Source: Asterias amurensis (taxonomy: Eukaryota > Echinodermata > Asteroidea > Forcipulatida > Asteriidae). From it: a stretch of 64,000 nt of DNA. A program made the position numbers and the translations under genes. Position 1 is the first letter of the stretch. Every line of letters begins with the position of its first letter. Positions 11,196 to 22,184 of this stretch are shown here, one piece after another. The notes under the pieces were generated by a model. The model worked only from the letters and a program-made list of their open reading frames with translations, was not told the DNA's origin and did no database searches. The DNA is taken from assembly GCF_032118995.1 (NCBI RefSeq), contig NC_092659.1, forward strand, positions 14,998,177-15,062,176, in the 5' to 3' direction.

Positions 11196-14100
11196 ATGCA
11201 GAGTTTAGTCAACAGCGTGAAGGGAACTGCACTGAATGTTGCCGAGTTTTTGACCCCAGTGCTGAAGGTTTGTCATGTCATGTCAGTACGATGTGTACTG
11301 AGTGTTGTATCGAATCGCAGGTTGCATACATTCATTCAATCTAAGATTTAGTTAGTGACACGTACATAATGTAAAATGAATCCAGTTATTAGGGAACTTT
11401 ACTGTGCTGTCACAATAATAATATTATTGTGACAGCACAGTAAAGTTCCTTAACCCATCCATGGGATAGAACTTGTGTTGGCAATAAAATAATAATTTTT
11501 GGGGTTGAACAAAGAATTAACTAGAGTGGGATTCGAACCAACTACCTCCGGATTAACGTGCCGGCGCTCTACCATGAGCTATCTAGCCCTATATTGGCGG
11601 TGTCCCTATTTTGTCAATATCTTTGTTCGGGGGTGCCAGTCAAGTCGCATCCCCTCACTCAAGTCAAGGTGATCTCCTAGCTGCCGCTTCCCAGGTTGTA
11701 TCGTAATTTGGGTGTGATCCCTGGCTACACGGCAGTTAACGGTTGTATGGCTTCTGACTGGCACCCCGGAACAAAGATATTGACAAAATAGGGACACTGC
11801 CAATATAGGGCTACATGTAGATAGCTCAGTTGGTAGAGCGCCGGCACGTTAATCCGGATGTCGTTGGTTCGAATCCCACTCTAGTCAATTCTTTGTTCAA
11901 CCCCAAAAATCCTATACAAATTTACCCAGTCAGTTTCCCTTGTGGTTTATATTGCAATAAAATAATCTTACAAAACTGCCAGCATTCAACACTCTGTTGG
12001 ACTACTTTCTTTCTGCTTGTTTTTTTTTTAACTTTTTTTAGATGATCTTCCATCAACTCAACTTCAATTTCAAGGCATGGTGTCAAGGGACCATGGCAAA
12101 CTCCCACAAGGGAATCTAAAATAAACAACAACCTGGCGGCATCCTTTTTTTTTTGGAGACATGCTGTTGTTTTTTAAAGCATGAATGAATTCATTGATAC
12201 CATCAAATTCAAATGATTTAGTTTAATTAAGGCTTAATTAAGTGATCCCCTGGTTGCCGATTCCCAGGTTGATTCGTAAACTTAGGTGTAATCCCTGGCT
12301 TCATGGTTAGTTACGCTTCGAACTGGCACCCTCAGACAAAGATGTTGACAAAACAGGGAAACAACCAACATAATGTTAAAAAGCTCAGTTGAGTTGGTAG
12401 AGCGCTAGTTGCGATAACGTAACCCTCCTCCCGACGGCCGCCAGTTACATCATCGCAACTAGTAGAGCGCTGGCTGGCAAGTTATCTTGAGGTCGTTGGT
12501 TCAACTTTCAAGTCCTGCTCTAGTGTTTGGGTCAACCCAAAACTATTGTTTTCAACGTGATAAAGATACATTCATTGGAGCGGACCTCATAATAAGTATA
12601 GATCTACATAGGAGTAACTTTGTCACAGTCAGACATGACATCGTTTCTTTTTTTGGAAACAAACTTTTGTTTTGAAGCATGAATTAATATTGGTGCTGTG
12701 ATTTTTTTTTTCATGGTTAGGAATCAAAATTTCGGGAGACGGGAGTAATAACTCCAGAGGAGTTTCTGTGTGCTGGAGATCACATGGTGCATAGTTGCCC
12801 AACGTGGCAGTGGGCTACAGGAGACCCTACCAAAAGCAAACCATACCTTCCTAAGGATAAACAGTACCTGGTTACTAAGAATGGTAAGTTTCCAACCTCG
12901 TTCACAACCTCGTTTACAGTGATGTGCAATCACATCATGCTACTTCCACGGTCTACCAGAGAGTAGAAGAGTTACATAGTGGAGGACCATCCCCAATCTA
13001 CAGAAATACATCTTATGACATGTATGATCATGTATGATTGTAAGAACAAGAAGAAGGAGGGCATTTTTAAACTCAGACAGGGCTGTATGCTTCTTTTTTG
13101 AAAGGGCAAGGGCACCAAGGCATTTTCTCTTTGGCAAAGGGCACCATTGTAAATTTCTACTGGAGCATTTCAAGGGCACCAAGGCAATGACAAGCGGCAA
13201 CTGAGGCAATCGCCTTCGTTGCCTCTGTGAAGTGTCAGGCCTGCTCTGACAGTTTCAGGACTGTATGCTTCGTTAAAGAAAGGGCAAGGGCACAAATTGA
13301 TTGTTCTCCTTGGTAAAGGGCACCTTATGAGACGTTTGTAATTTTTTTCTGGAGCCTTTCAAGGGCATCTACATGTAGGCAGTGACTAGGCGGAGTCAAG
13401 GTAATCACCTTCGTTGCCTCACAGAAGTATAATGCACAATTCATCCAAAATATTTGCCCCCATCTGCCCCACTACTAGGAAATCTACTGAATCTAACTCG
13501 TGGAACACCCTGGAAGATGAAGGTTTCGTTTGTGGGTAGAACAGAAATGAGAACACCTTCTATTGACCACACCTCTAATGACCAGACCCCTCTAAAAACC
13601 ATCCTTTTATTGACCACACCCTTGATGAACACGCCCTCTAATGACCACAGGGTCATTCCGTGTAGAAACACCCCAAAAAAGGCAATTTTAAAGCCTACCC
13701 TCTTCAAATTTGCTCGTATTTAGTTAATGGGGTAATCGTGGCTCAACAAGCTCAAATTTTAAATTTCAGCTCCATCCGAAAAACGGTTTTCGCGCTATTA
13801 CATGCGGTTTCTTGTTGATTTCGGTCAAAATGCGCCTGACCTCTGACATTCAAACGACCATAAATTGGTAACCTCTTGGTCAAATTGGTTGAAATTTGTG
13901 TCTTTGGAAAGGAAATTGTGTTGAGCCAAGACTATACCAATAAACCAAATTTGAGCAAATTTGAAGAAGGGTTTAACCCATTGGGTGATTTGACACGGAA
14001 TGACCCCACAACCCTGATGGCCACATCCCTAAAAGACCCTCCCACTGAGGACCACACCCCTATTTAAACCAATTGAGTGCATGAAAACTGAAATCTTGAA

Positions 14101-17100
14101 TGATTTGCTTTTTATCTCCTCTCAGTGCCATGTCATAAACGCTGTAAGCAGATGGAGTATCAAGACGAGAATGAAGCCATTATTCACGAAGAGGATGGGG
14201 ATGGAGGATGGGTAGATACGCATCACTATGCCGGTAAGAGAACATATCTCAACAGGTCAAACAAACATGAATTTCCTGCATTGTTGTGATGTTTACTCAT
14301 TTTTTTAACACCATTTAAAGATGCTATGTCAGATTTTTGGCCGATTTGACCCCAAAATGTTGATTTAAAATTCAATAGGTATTTTGATGGGCGTCAAGAA
14401 AGTATCAAGCTTTCATTTGAGCCATTGCTCGAAAAAGTCCGCCAATTATTAGTAGCAGTGAAATAAAGTGCTCAAAATTTGTTTTTGTTGGAATCCCGCC
14501 AATATATCATGTGACCAATTCTTATGTGTTTTATAAGAAACGTTTTAATTTTTTGTCATGGTTCCTGATCATTTAAAATAAAACTCTTTTTCGTTAGAGC
14601 GGGTGATACTCTTTGAAATACCATGCACTAAACAAAAATATTTTTTTTAATGTTTGGGGCCAAAAAACTGACATAGCATCTTTAAAGATTAGGCCCTCTC
14701 ATCCAAGTGTAGAATTATATATAATATATTATTTTAATAGATATCTGGTAATGAAACCAAAGATACCTCATGCATGTAGTGAACTTTTAAGTTCAAAGCA
14801 CTGTTCCTCACAAGCCTGAGGAAACCTGTAAACAAGGGTGCTTGATATGTGAATCAGAAATTCTGGGGTTAACCCCTACTCTTCCATGATTAGTTTCTGG
14901 TGGTTTTTAAATGTGCACTACCAATCTTTGTACACAGGATTTATGGCTTAATAAGTGAAAAGCAAGATTTGGTAATTCAGTAAAGTATCTTTCTCAAGTG
15001 TCATGGCTGGGATGGATTAAGACTCTGCTAATCAAAAGCACCTGGCGTGCGTTTCACTCGTGCAAACGTTGCCAACGTTTGCGCATGTTTGCCAACAATT
15101 TCCAGTGGAATGAGTTGTGCGCTGCCACTGTTGGCTACCTTATGCGAACACTTCTGAGGTGTTGGCGAGTGGTTGTTAAAATGGCGGACAAGCATACGGT
15201 ACTTTTTTGTTGTTGTCACAAACATAATTATGTGTATTTTCAGTGGTTGATAAAGCAGATTTGAAATAACAATGTTAATTAGTTGATGTCATGATGTACA
15301 GCAGAGGACTACATACTGCAAAAACCAAAGTAAGAAAAAAAACTATGTACGGTGTTGCAAGCTTCACTTCAGAGCACTGCCATATTGAACATCACGTAGC
15401 GCGCACCAATCGTTCCAAAGATAAACAACAATTGCGCGAACAGTTGTGATACGTTTGCACGAGTGGAACGCTCCTACAAGTACTTGGCCCAATGTGCCTT
15501 GAAAAAAAGAAAGTGAATGACCGTGATGACTCCTCTGATTCTACAGATCAGTCAGCGATGGCCCAGTCAGAAAAATCTGAGTTAATGGATTCTAAGGAGA
15601 AGTCAAGCACCAAAGAGGCAACCAGTGAAGAGGCTGGGAATGATGAGGAAGGTGATGAAGATGACGATGAAGAAGCTGAAGACATGGAAGGTTGGTTCTA
15701 TTTGGTACACCTGTGTAATAGATAATCAATTAAAGACAGTGGACACTATTGGTAATTGTCAAAGACTAGCCTTCACAGTTGGTGTATCTCAACATATATG
15801 CATAAAATAACAAACCTGTGAAAATTTGAGCTCAATCGACCATCGAAGTTGCGAAATAATAATGAAAGAAAAAAACACCCTTGTCACACGACGTTGTGTA
15901 CTTTCTGATGCTTGATTTCGAGACCTCAAATTCTAAATTTGAGGTCTCGAAATCAAATTTGTAGAAAATTACTTCTTTCTCGAAAAACTATGTCACTTCA
16001 GAGAGAGCTGTTTCTCACAATGTTGTATACTATCAACCTCTCCCCATTACACGTAATCAAGAAAGGTTTTTGAGTGATAGATCATGCCTTGCTCTCTGTC
16101 TTAACTCATTGAATTGATTCATTAAAGGCAGCGGACACTATTGGTAATTACTGAAAATTACTCAAGGTCTGACTTATTGTAAACAAAGGTCACATGGTCT
16201 ATTGCATGATATTTTGTTGTGATGCAACTCAGTTGAGAGGTGGAGTCTCATTTGTTGTTACCCACAAGCACTGATTGTGAGGCTCTCCTCTGGAGTGCAT
16301 TTTGGCGACCCCAACCAAAAACCGTCTTGGTTGTTGGTCCTTGGTTCTGCTGTTCAGACTGAACGATAACCGAATTGTGAGCTCGGTTACCGTTTTGGTT
16401 ATGACGTCAGAAGCAGTTTTTGGTTGGGGTCACCAAAACACACTCCTGACCAACAGATTTTTGTTCTCTTTCAGCCTATGAAGAAAGTGGAATGCTTGAA
16501 GCTGAAGACAGTGTAAGTACATTATACCAGTCAATGCATGGAAGCACCAGATGCATGTTATAGGTTTAGCTCGAATTTCATTATAAATGCTATTAACAAT
16601 AGATTTTACCACATTTCAGAGTACATTCTATTTGGTTTTACCAATACACCGTACTTACCCAAGTCCTGTGAACAAAATTCACACGCAATGAGATTAACAC
16701 CCCTATCTTTTGCAATTTGAGAGCAGATATCTTACCAACTAGACCACTGAGATTGCCAGGTAGCTATTTCGCAGTTCAAATCCTATATTTTAGCAGCTTG
16801 TCAATAGTATTAAAGTATGTCCAGATCTTTAAGAAAATGTGATTTATTCCCATGATTATTCATTTTGTATAATTTTCTTTTTTTCATTTCCTCTAGGCAA
16901 CATTGGATACAGCTAAGCTGCAAAGGGAAGAAGGAGGTTCAGGTGGTGCTAGTAGTGGAGATAGCGGCATACTCCAGACGCGTACATACGACTTGAATAT
17001 CACCTACGATAAATATTACCAAACACCGAGGCTGTGGCTCTATGGATACGATGAGGTAGGAATTTCGCTGTCTGTTTTCTGGAAAGCACTGAAAAGAACC

Positions 17101-18843
17101 CATCATATTCCATAGTTGCTTTCTGTACATTCCTTTTCGTTCACATGTTGTGTTATTTGCAATGCTATTGTCTGATTGCTGAAGCTCTGTGGTCTAAGTG
17201 GAATTGCCCTTCGTGAAAGACCAATGTATATATGATGCTCAAGATCTAAGAGACATGACTGGGACCTGAGGGTCCGAAAAATGAGACCTGAAGGTCCAGG
17301 ACGAGACCTGAAGGTCCCAGTTGGAGACCTGGAGGTCCAAAACTGAGACCTGGAGGTCCAAAACTGAGACCTGAAGGTCCAAGACTGTGACCTGAATGTT
17401 TAAGACCTTGACTTAATGATCCATGACTCAAAGAACTCAAAGTCCAAGATGACACCTAAAAGTCAAAGACTGAGGCCTGAATTCTAAGACTGGGACCTGA
17501 AGGTCCTAGATGAGACCCACTGTACTGTAGCATGCAGACCTTAAAATTAATCCTAAGTTAGGACGAGTTACTCACCCTAACTCGAGACAAGACGAGTCAT
17601 AACTCTTTGTGAAATCGATGGCTGCTGACTTACTGGGTATTCTGAATCAATTAGCCATTGACATTCTGTGACTAAGCTTTTAACTGTCTTTCTGTGGTTT
17701 TTTTTAGAATCGGAAACCATTGACTGTTGAACAGATGTATGAAGATATCAGTCAAGATCATGTGAAGAAGACGGTCACGGTGGAGTCCCATCCTCATCTA
17801 CCACAGACAATGTGCTCAGTCCACCCATGCAGGTAATATACTCTGTTTTTTATTGTCAACTATTTATAAATTCTGGTTGTGAAGCCAAGAACTTTCAGAA
17901 AAGTGACCTTAATCACTGTACTAACCAAGAACCCCATGAAGAGAAGACAAAGTGACGTGGCCGAGCGGTTTAGAGCACCAAATTCAAACTCTGGTGTTTC
18001 TAATCAGCAGAGTGTGGGTTCGAATCCCCAGCCGTGACACTCATGTCCTTAAGCAAGACACTTAGCCATTGCTTCGTCCTTCGGATGGGAGGTAAAGCCG
18101 TTGGTCCCATGTGTTGTGAAACGCATGTTAAAGAACCTAGTTCACTTATCGAAAAGAGAAGGGGTTTGCCATGGTGTTCCTGGCTGTAGCATTCCTGCAT
18201 TTTGTCCAATTAAACAATTGTAAAGAATTAAACATAGAGTATTTTACTCATTGAACGCTGCTCAAAAAGTGACAGGATTGGCTTGGAAGAAACAGATTAC
18301 CAACCAAAATGTCACACCATGCCACTCTTCTATACCATATATTCAGTTAGGGACTGGTGCCCTGCTAATTTGTGCTAAGCAGAACAGTTTTACTGAGCAC
18401 CATTTTGTGAAATAAGACACAGACTCAAATTGGTGATCTAGTAATGTTTGTTTTTGTTTTGATGCAGGCATGCTGATGTGATGAAGAAGATCATTCATAC
18501 TGTTGCAGATGGGGGAGGAGAACTTGGTGTGCATTTGTATCCTTTACCAATATCTGATAAGAAGACATTTGTTTGCAAGATCCATTTTGAAAAGGGTCTG
18601 GGTACTGTTACTTGATTGGGCATGTGGTTTCTCAGTATTTTTCTTAATTTTATGAACTTCTCAAAATCTCCTTGAATCTTTTGCCCCCTCTAGTTCTTAT
18701 ATATTAACTCTATGATTAAAGCTTGCTGTCCATTATTGCTCTTTAACTCAGTTCTCACCAGATATCTTTTAATCTTCCTGAAGTTTGTGCAAGCTGTGAT
18801 TCCGACCATCGAATATGACTACACTCGTCACTTCACCATGTGA
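11196..18843 (+). CDS. ATG3: Autophagy-related protein 3 (E2-like LC3/GABARAP-PE conjugating enzyme), 9 exons, complete
   Basis: Exons: 11196-11267, 12721-12883, 14126-14233, 15547-15690, 16475-16512, 16897-17055, 17708-17832, 18468-18536, 18762-18843. They join in frame to 319 aa (human ATG3 is 314), all with GT-AG borders. ATG3 takes ATG8 from ATG7 and transfers it to phosphatidylethanolamine on the growing phagophore. Visible hallmarks: N-terminal amphipathic segment starting [18 protein letters not shown]; the block [12 protein letters not shown]; the acidic flexible loop (mostly exon 4, rich in S, E and D); [20 protein letters not shown] and [17 protein letters not shown]; the active-site motif VHPC with catalytic Cys about residue 269, just before the exon 7/8 junction; and the invariant C-terminus YDYTRHFTM. 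The start is chosen because exon 1 matches the family N-terminus exactly. Exon 4 is the least conserved and its acceptor (CTACAG) is set by reading phase. Introns hold several MITEs, a SINE and a minisatellite. Nothing suggests inactivation. Confidence 0.97.
11393..11449. repeat. Perfect 28 bp-arm palindrome in ATG3 intron 1
   Basis: GGAACTTTACTGTGCTGTCA with its exact complement TGACAGCACAGTAAAGTTCC on the other side of CAATAATAATATTATTG. The whole 57 bp can form an uninterrupted hairpin. It is 125 bp after exon 1. Confidence 0.9.
11496..11910. mobile_element. Inverted-repeat element carrying a tRNA-like sequence in each arm (family T), full copy
   Basis: The two arms, about 150 bp each, are near-identical inverted copies that begin ATTTTTGGGGTTGAACAAAG and its complement. 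Each arm holds a tRNA-Asn-like block (AGCTCAGTTGGTAGAGCGCC, a GTT anticodon-like loop, GGTTCGAATCCC), on the plus strand near 11819-11886 and on the minus strand near 11520-11585. The central part (about 11650-11755) is unique. The tRNA-like blocks lack a good acceptor stem and have C at the position before the anticodon, so they are not functional tRNAs. Sits in ATG3 intron 1. Confidence 0.7.
12241..12545 (+). mobile_element. Half copy of family T element with an internal palindromic insertion
   Basis: Matches the right half of the element at 11496-11910: CCCAGGTTG, TCCCTGGCTTCATGG, AACTGGCACCC, AAGATGTTGACAAAACAGGG, then the tRNA-like block. The tRNA-like block is split by a 54 bp palindrome (12407-12460). 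The left arm is missing. Confidence 0.6.
12407..12460. mobile_element. 54 bp palindromic insertion with about 11 bp target duplication
   Basis: The insert starts AGTTGCGATAACGTAAC and ends GTTACATCATCGCAACT. The flanks are GGTAGAGCGCT and AGTAGAGCGCT, which look like a duplicated target. A related start (AGTTGCGATAATCGTAACCC) occurs near 39242. Confidence 0.5.
13070..13435 (+). repeat. Two diverged direct repeats (GGGCAAGGGCACCAAGGC)
   Basis: GACTGTATGCTTC..GAAAGGGCAAGGGCAC at 13082 and 13260 starts two copies of about 180 bp that end TCGCCTTCGTTGCCTC / TCACCTTCGTTGCCTC. ATG3 intron 2. Confidence 0.65.
13650..14006. mobile_element. Foldback element (GGGTCATTCCGTGT ends)
   Basis: GGGTCATTCCGTGT to ACACGGAATGACCCC, with inner arms CCCTCTTCAAATTTGCTC and GAGCAAATTTGAAGAAGG. 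The left flank is a run of GACCACACCC units. ATG3 intron 2. Confidence 0.7.
14314..14687. mobile_element. MITE (TTTAAAGATGCTATGTCAG ends)
   Basis: TTTAAAGATGCTATGTCAG to CTGACATAGCATCTTTAAA. 374 bp, ATG3 intron 3. Confidence 0.75.
15048..15472. mobile_element. MITE (TGCGTTTCACTCGTGCAAACG ends)
   Basis: GCGTTTCACTCGTGCAAACG to CGTTTGCACGAGTGGAACGC. ATG3 intron 3, 75 bp before exon 4. Confidence 0.65.
15730..16080. mobile_element. Family A MITE, 3' end lost
   Basis: Starts TTAAAGACAGTGGACACT and holds the family core (CACCCTTGTCACACGA, GCTTGATTTCGAGACCTCAA). The far end decays after AAGAAAGG. ATG3 intron 4, just after exon 4. Confidence 0.75.
16122..16165. mobile_element. Family A MITE terminal fragment
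   Basis: TTAAAGGCAGCGGACACTAT plus GGTAATTACT, then unrelated sequence. ATG3 intron 4. Confidence 0.6.
16298..16438. mobile_element. Foldback MITE (TTTTGGCGACCCCAACCAAA ends)
   Basis: GCATTTTGGCGACCCCAACC to GGTTGGGGTCACCAAAAC. It ends 36 bp before ATG3 exon 5. Confidence 0.75.
16637..16795 (-). mobile_element. Degraded S2 SINE
   Basis: Shares AAGTCCTGTGAACAAAATTC and CTTACCAACTAGACCACTGAG with the S2 copy at 60525-60725. It lies in ATG3 intron 5. Confidence 0.55.
17250..17520. repeat. 22 bp minisatellite in ATG3 intron 6
   Basis: About 12 units of GAGACCTGAAGGTCCAAGAC type. The middle five units are near-identical and the edges are worn. The minus strand stays open and reads FGPPGLS-type repeats, which is a by-product of the 22 bp unit. 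Confidence 0.85.
17527..17625. mobile_element. Half of a family B MITE
   Basis: AATCCTAAGTTAGGACGAG to AACTCTTTGTGAAATCGATG. The left half is missing. ATG3 intron 6, after the 22 bp minisatellite. Confidence 0.6.
17951..18240 (+). mobile_element. tRNA-derived SINE, family S1 (near full-length head)
   Basis: The head GTGACGTGGCCGAGCGGTTT...GGGTTCGAATCCCC resembles a class II tRNA (Leu/Ser type) with A and B boxes, followed by the same body as at 1200-1562. It sits in ATG3 intron 7 in the sense direction. It is a retroposon, not a tRNA gene: stems are imperfect and the body is attached. Confidence 0.75.
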
Positions 18844-18887
18844 TAAGCAAAATTAACTTCTTCATGAGCCCACTGTCATAGAACTGT

Positions 18888-19266
18888 TTAAAGGCAGTGG
18901 ACACTATTGGTAATTGTCAAAGACTAGCCTTCACAGTTGGTGTATCTCAACATATGCATAAAAGAACAAACCTATGGAAATTTGAGCTCAATCTGTCATC
19001 GAACTTGCGAGATAATAATGAAAGAAAAAACATCATTGTCACACGAAGTTGTGTGCGTTTAGATGGTTGATTTCGAGACCTTAAGTTCTAAACCTGAGGT
19101 CTCAGTTCTTTGAAAATTACTTCTTTCTGGAAAACTATGGCACTTTAGAAGGAGCCCTTTCTCACAATGTTTTGTACCATCAACCTCTCCCCATTACTCG
19201 TCACCAGGAAAGTTTTTATGCTAATAAATAATTTGAGTAATTACCAATAGTGTCCACTGCCTTTAA
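18888..19266. mobile_element. Family A MITE, 45 bp after the ATG3 stop codon
   Basis: Full-length copy, ends TTAAAGGCAGTGGACACT and GTCCACTGCCTTTAA. It must lie in or just behind the ATG3 3' UTR. It contains AATAAA at 19223-19228, where other copies read AATAAT. Confidence 0.85.
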
Positions 19267-19616
19267 AGGCACTGTACACTATATTGGTAATTGCTCAAAA
19301 TAATTATTAGCATAAAAACTTACTTGGTAAAGAGCAATGTAGAGTTGATGATAGTATAAAACACCGTGAGAAACAGCTCCCTCTGAAGTAACATAGTTTT
19401 TGAGAAAGAATTAATTTCTAACTAAAATGTTTGAACTGAATTTGTGACCTCTGCTGAGGTCTTGAATTCAAGCATCTGAAAGCACACAACTTGTGCGAAA
19501 AGGGTGTTTTTCTTTCATTGTTCTCTTCACAGGTTTGTAATTTTATGCATATGTTGAGATACACCAAGTGAGAGTACTAGTCTTTGACAATTACCAAAGG
19601 TGTCCAGTGTCTTTAA
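19263..19616. mobile_element. Family A MITE, second copy in opposite orientation sharing TTAA
   Basis: Begins at the TTAA that ends the previous copy (TTAAAGGCACTGTACACTAT) and ends GTGTCCAGTGTCTTTAA. The internal order is reversed relative to the first copy. Confidence 0.8.
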
Positions 19617-20199
19617 TCACACATTTTCGCTTAGCACATTCAAATTTTGCTCGGCAAAAACAGTTAACTGGTCAAATTGCTATGTGGTGTATATAAATCG
19701 TGACTGGTCCCTTAGTAAGCAGTATTCTCAATTGGGCAGCTTTATAGATTTGGGCACTGGTATATACTCTGACCTATAACCAACTTGTTGCCTATAGACC
19801 GTATTGAATATGATGTTACCATTCAAATACCTGCCCACAGCATGGCGTCTGTGAGCATGTGTGCGCGTGTGCCAAAGAACACTTCAAGCTATGTGCTTCA
19901 TTGATGTTTGCGTTTAAACGCGCATACGGCCTGCCCTACACAATGGCCACTTTCATAGCAACAAAGCGGTGATTTTATCCAGTCTATTAATTATGTCAAA
20001 TGTTATTATAAATATCTCCCTGATTGTTGGATGAATCCAGATTGCAAGATACAAATGTTGACAGCTCTGGACTATGGGTATGCATTGCTGCCGTCAGTAT
20101 TTAATAAGGTGTCTTTTAACCTCTCTATTACTAGCCCTTCGTAGTATACAACTCATCTTGTTAATGTAATAACCATTATATGGAATTTGCATATGATCT

Positions 20200-20396
20200 G
20201 GGCCAAATTTCATAGCACTGCTAAGCACAAAAGTTTGCTAAGCATGCTATTTCTTCCTTGATAAAAACAGGATTACCAACCAAATTTCCATTTGTTGCAC
20301 ATTACTTGGTACTGGTATTTAGCTGTTGTTTGCTTATCCTGAAAATCGCGTGGAAATTTTTATGGTAATCTTGTTTTTATCAAGGAAGAAATAGCT
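20200..20396. mobile_element. Family C foldback MITE
   Basis: GGGCCAAATTTCATAGCACTG at the left. The pair TCCTTGATAAAAACAGGATT and its complement form the arms. The right end is worn. Confidence 0.65.
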
Positions 20397-21989
20397 CTTG
20401 ATATAGTTGTGTAAACTTCATTGTCAAAGGTGCATAAAAAATTGCTGAATACATGGAGGTGTGCCAATCAAGTAATGGCCACACATGATTGTCACTCAGA
20501 TTTGTCTCTTCTGCCGCATATAATGGGGTCAATGTATCACTCATAAAATGTATGCACTATTTAATAAGGCAAAAGCTTGTATCCACTTTATGTATACGGG
20601 GTATGGGCAGTTCAATAACTGTAATGTGCAAGTATGGTCGATGGGTTACTTTTCGTCTGAGGTGTGTAAGTAGAGTCACTTGGGTCGGGTCCCAGTCAAA
20701 AAGGGACTTGTTTTGACTGGGATCAATCGCGAGTCACTCAGCACACTTTGCTTAAATTGTTACCAAACTAAATAATTTGTAAAAGATTTGTTAAATTGAT
20801 TGATAACAAATAGATACTGAGGAAAGGGCTTAAGCAATTAATATGCGAACTGGTGTTTCAAGACAACTGAGTATGAAAGTTTGGCTTTCGGTCATTCATT
20901 AGTCATCATAGGCTGGTTAAATTCTGTCTGGGAATGGGAAAACTTCTCTTTTGGGGTAATTAATGTAGAAGCAATTGTGTGTGAAGCCGAACATCAAATC
21001 GACTTTGAAACATCGACCTATAAAATTCTTTAATTTTAAAAGTAGGAAAGTATGATTTCCAGTTTGGGATTATTTTAATGTTCCAGCAGTGAATGAAATG
21101 GTTCCAATCCGATAAGTCCTTAAGGGCAAGTCAGTTTTTCCGCTACCACTTTTATTTTCAAATCTTAACATGCTTTCATATTAATTTTTTTAATAATTTG
21201 GTGTAACAAACGTTGTTCAAAGTTAAAGAATAGATAGCTTGTTAACTCATTACCAAAAGAGGAACGTTTTATGGGAGAATTATTTGTAAATAATGTATTG
21301 AACGAAAGTTATTGTTAAAGATCTTGTTCACGCTATAACGTGTGATGAAACAATGACCACAATAATAAAGCTGCAGAAAAAGCAAGTAAATAATGTGTGT
21401 ATAAAAGTACTTTACAAATTGAATGTCGCCCTCTGTTGGCGAATATGACTCATGAGGTTTGGGGACCAATTTAATTCTAACACGCGGGACTTTCCCTTAC
21501 CCTACATCTACGGGACGCAGAGTCCCTGTTTGAAAAGGGTTAATGTTTACGTTCAAAGGTACATGTATCGTCTTTGGATAGAGAATAATTGTCTCTGTCA
21601 CGATATTTCGATATTTTCATTACCAACATCGATATTGACGATGTTTTTTTCAAATAATGTTATATCGTATCGTGACGATATACTGTGTTCATCATGTCAT
21701 TTGACAACACAAAATGGTGATATGGATGTGCCATTCACTAAGTACATCACTCAAAATTAAAACAAAATAAAATTGTTAATGTTTTTTTCATTCCCCCCCC
21801 CCTTCTAATACCCCCCCCCCCCCCCCCACCCCGAAGATCTGCGCTGCTGGCAACGCGTGCGCCGCGTCCGTGTGATGATAGTTTGTTGACCCTCATAATA
21901 ACCAAGTTCAACAAACTTCCCCATTGCCCCCACCAATGAGTCTAGTCGCGGCCGCATAATGTGATGTAGGATTTGCGTTCATTATTATT

Positions 21990-22184
21990 TGACGTACACC
22001 ACTATGCGGTCGGGCGGCGGATGGAGGTTCATTCAAAATAGTCAAGAGAGAAGTTACTGAAGACGCAATTTTTAAAAACCGGTGAACAGATTAATTCTTA
22101 TCTGTAAGCTTCGATCGGCAGACAATATTTTACTGTCATAGTTATCTTGATGAGGAGGGGTACGATTGGACTTCTCAAATACAG
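21990..22184 (+). promoter_or_regulatory. Possible promoter and 5' UTR exon of the patatin-like gene
   Basis: A stretch richer in CpG than its surroundings ends in a strong donor (ACAG|GTGAGT at 22185). The first coding exon of the lipase has a plausible acceptor (TTTTATAG) about 90 bp before its ATG, so a leader exon is needed somewhere upstream. Assigning it here is inference. Confidence 0.22.

Noticed and set aside
11819..11886. Possible tRNA-Asn gene
   Set aside because: A and B boxes and a GTT loop are present, but the acceptor stem does not pair, the base before the anticodon is C, and an inverted copy lies 300 bp away in the same element. It is a repeat.
17250..17520. CRISPR-like array
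   Set aside because: Head-to-tail 22 bp units without spacers, in a eukaryotic intron: a minisatellite.
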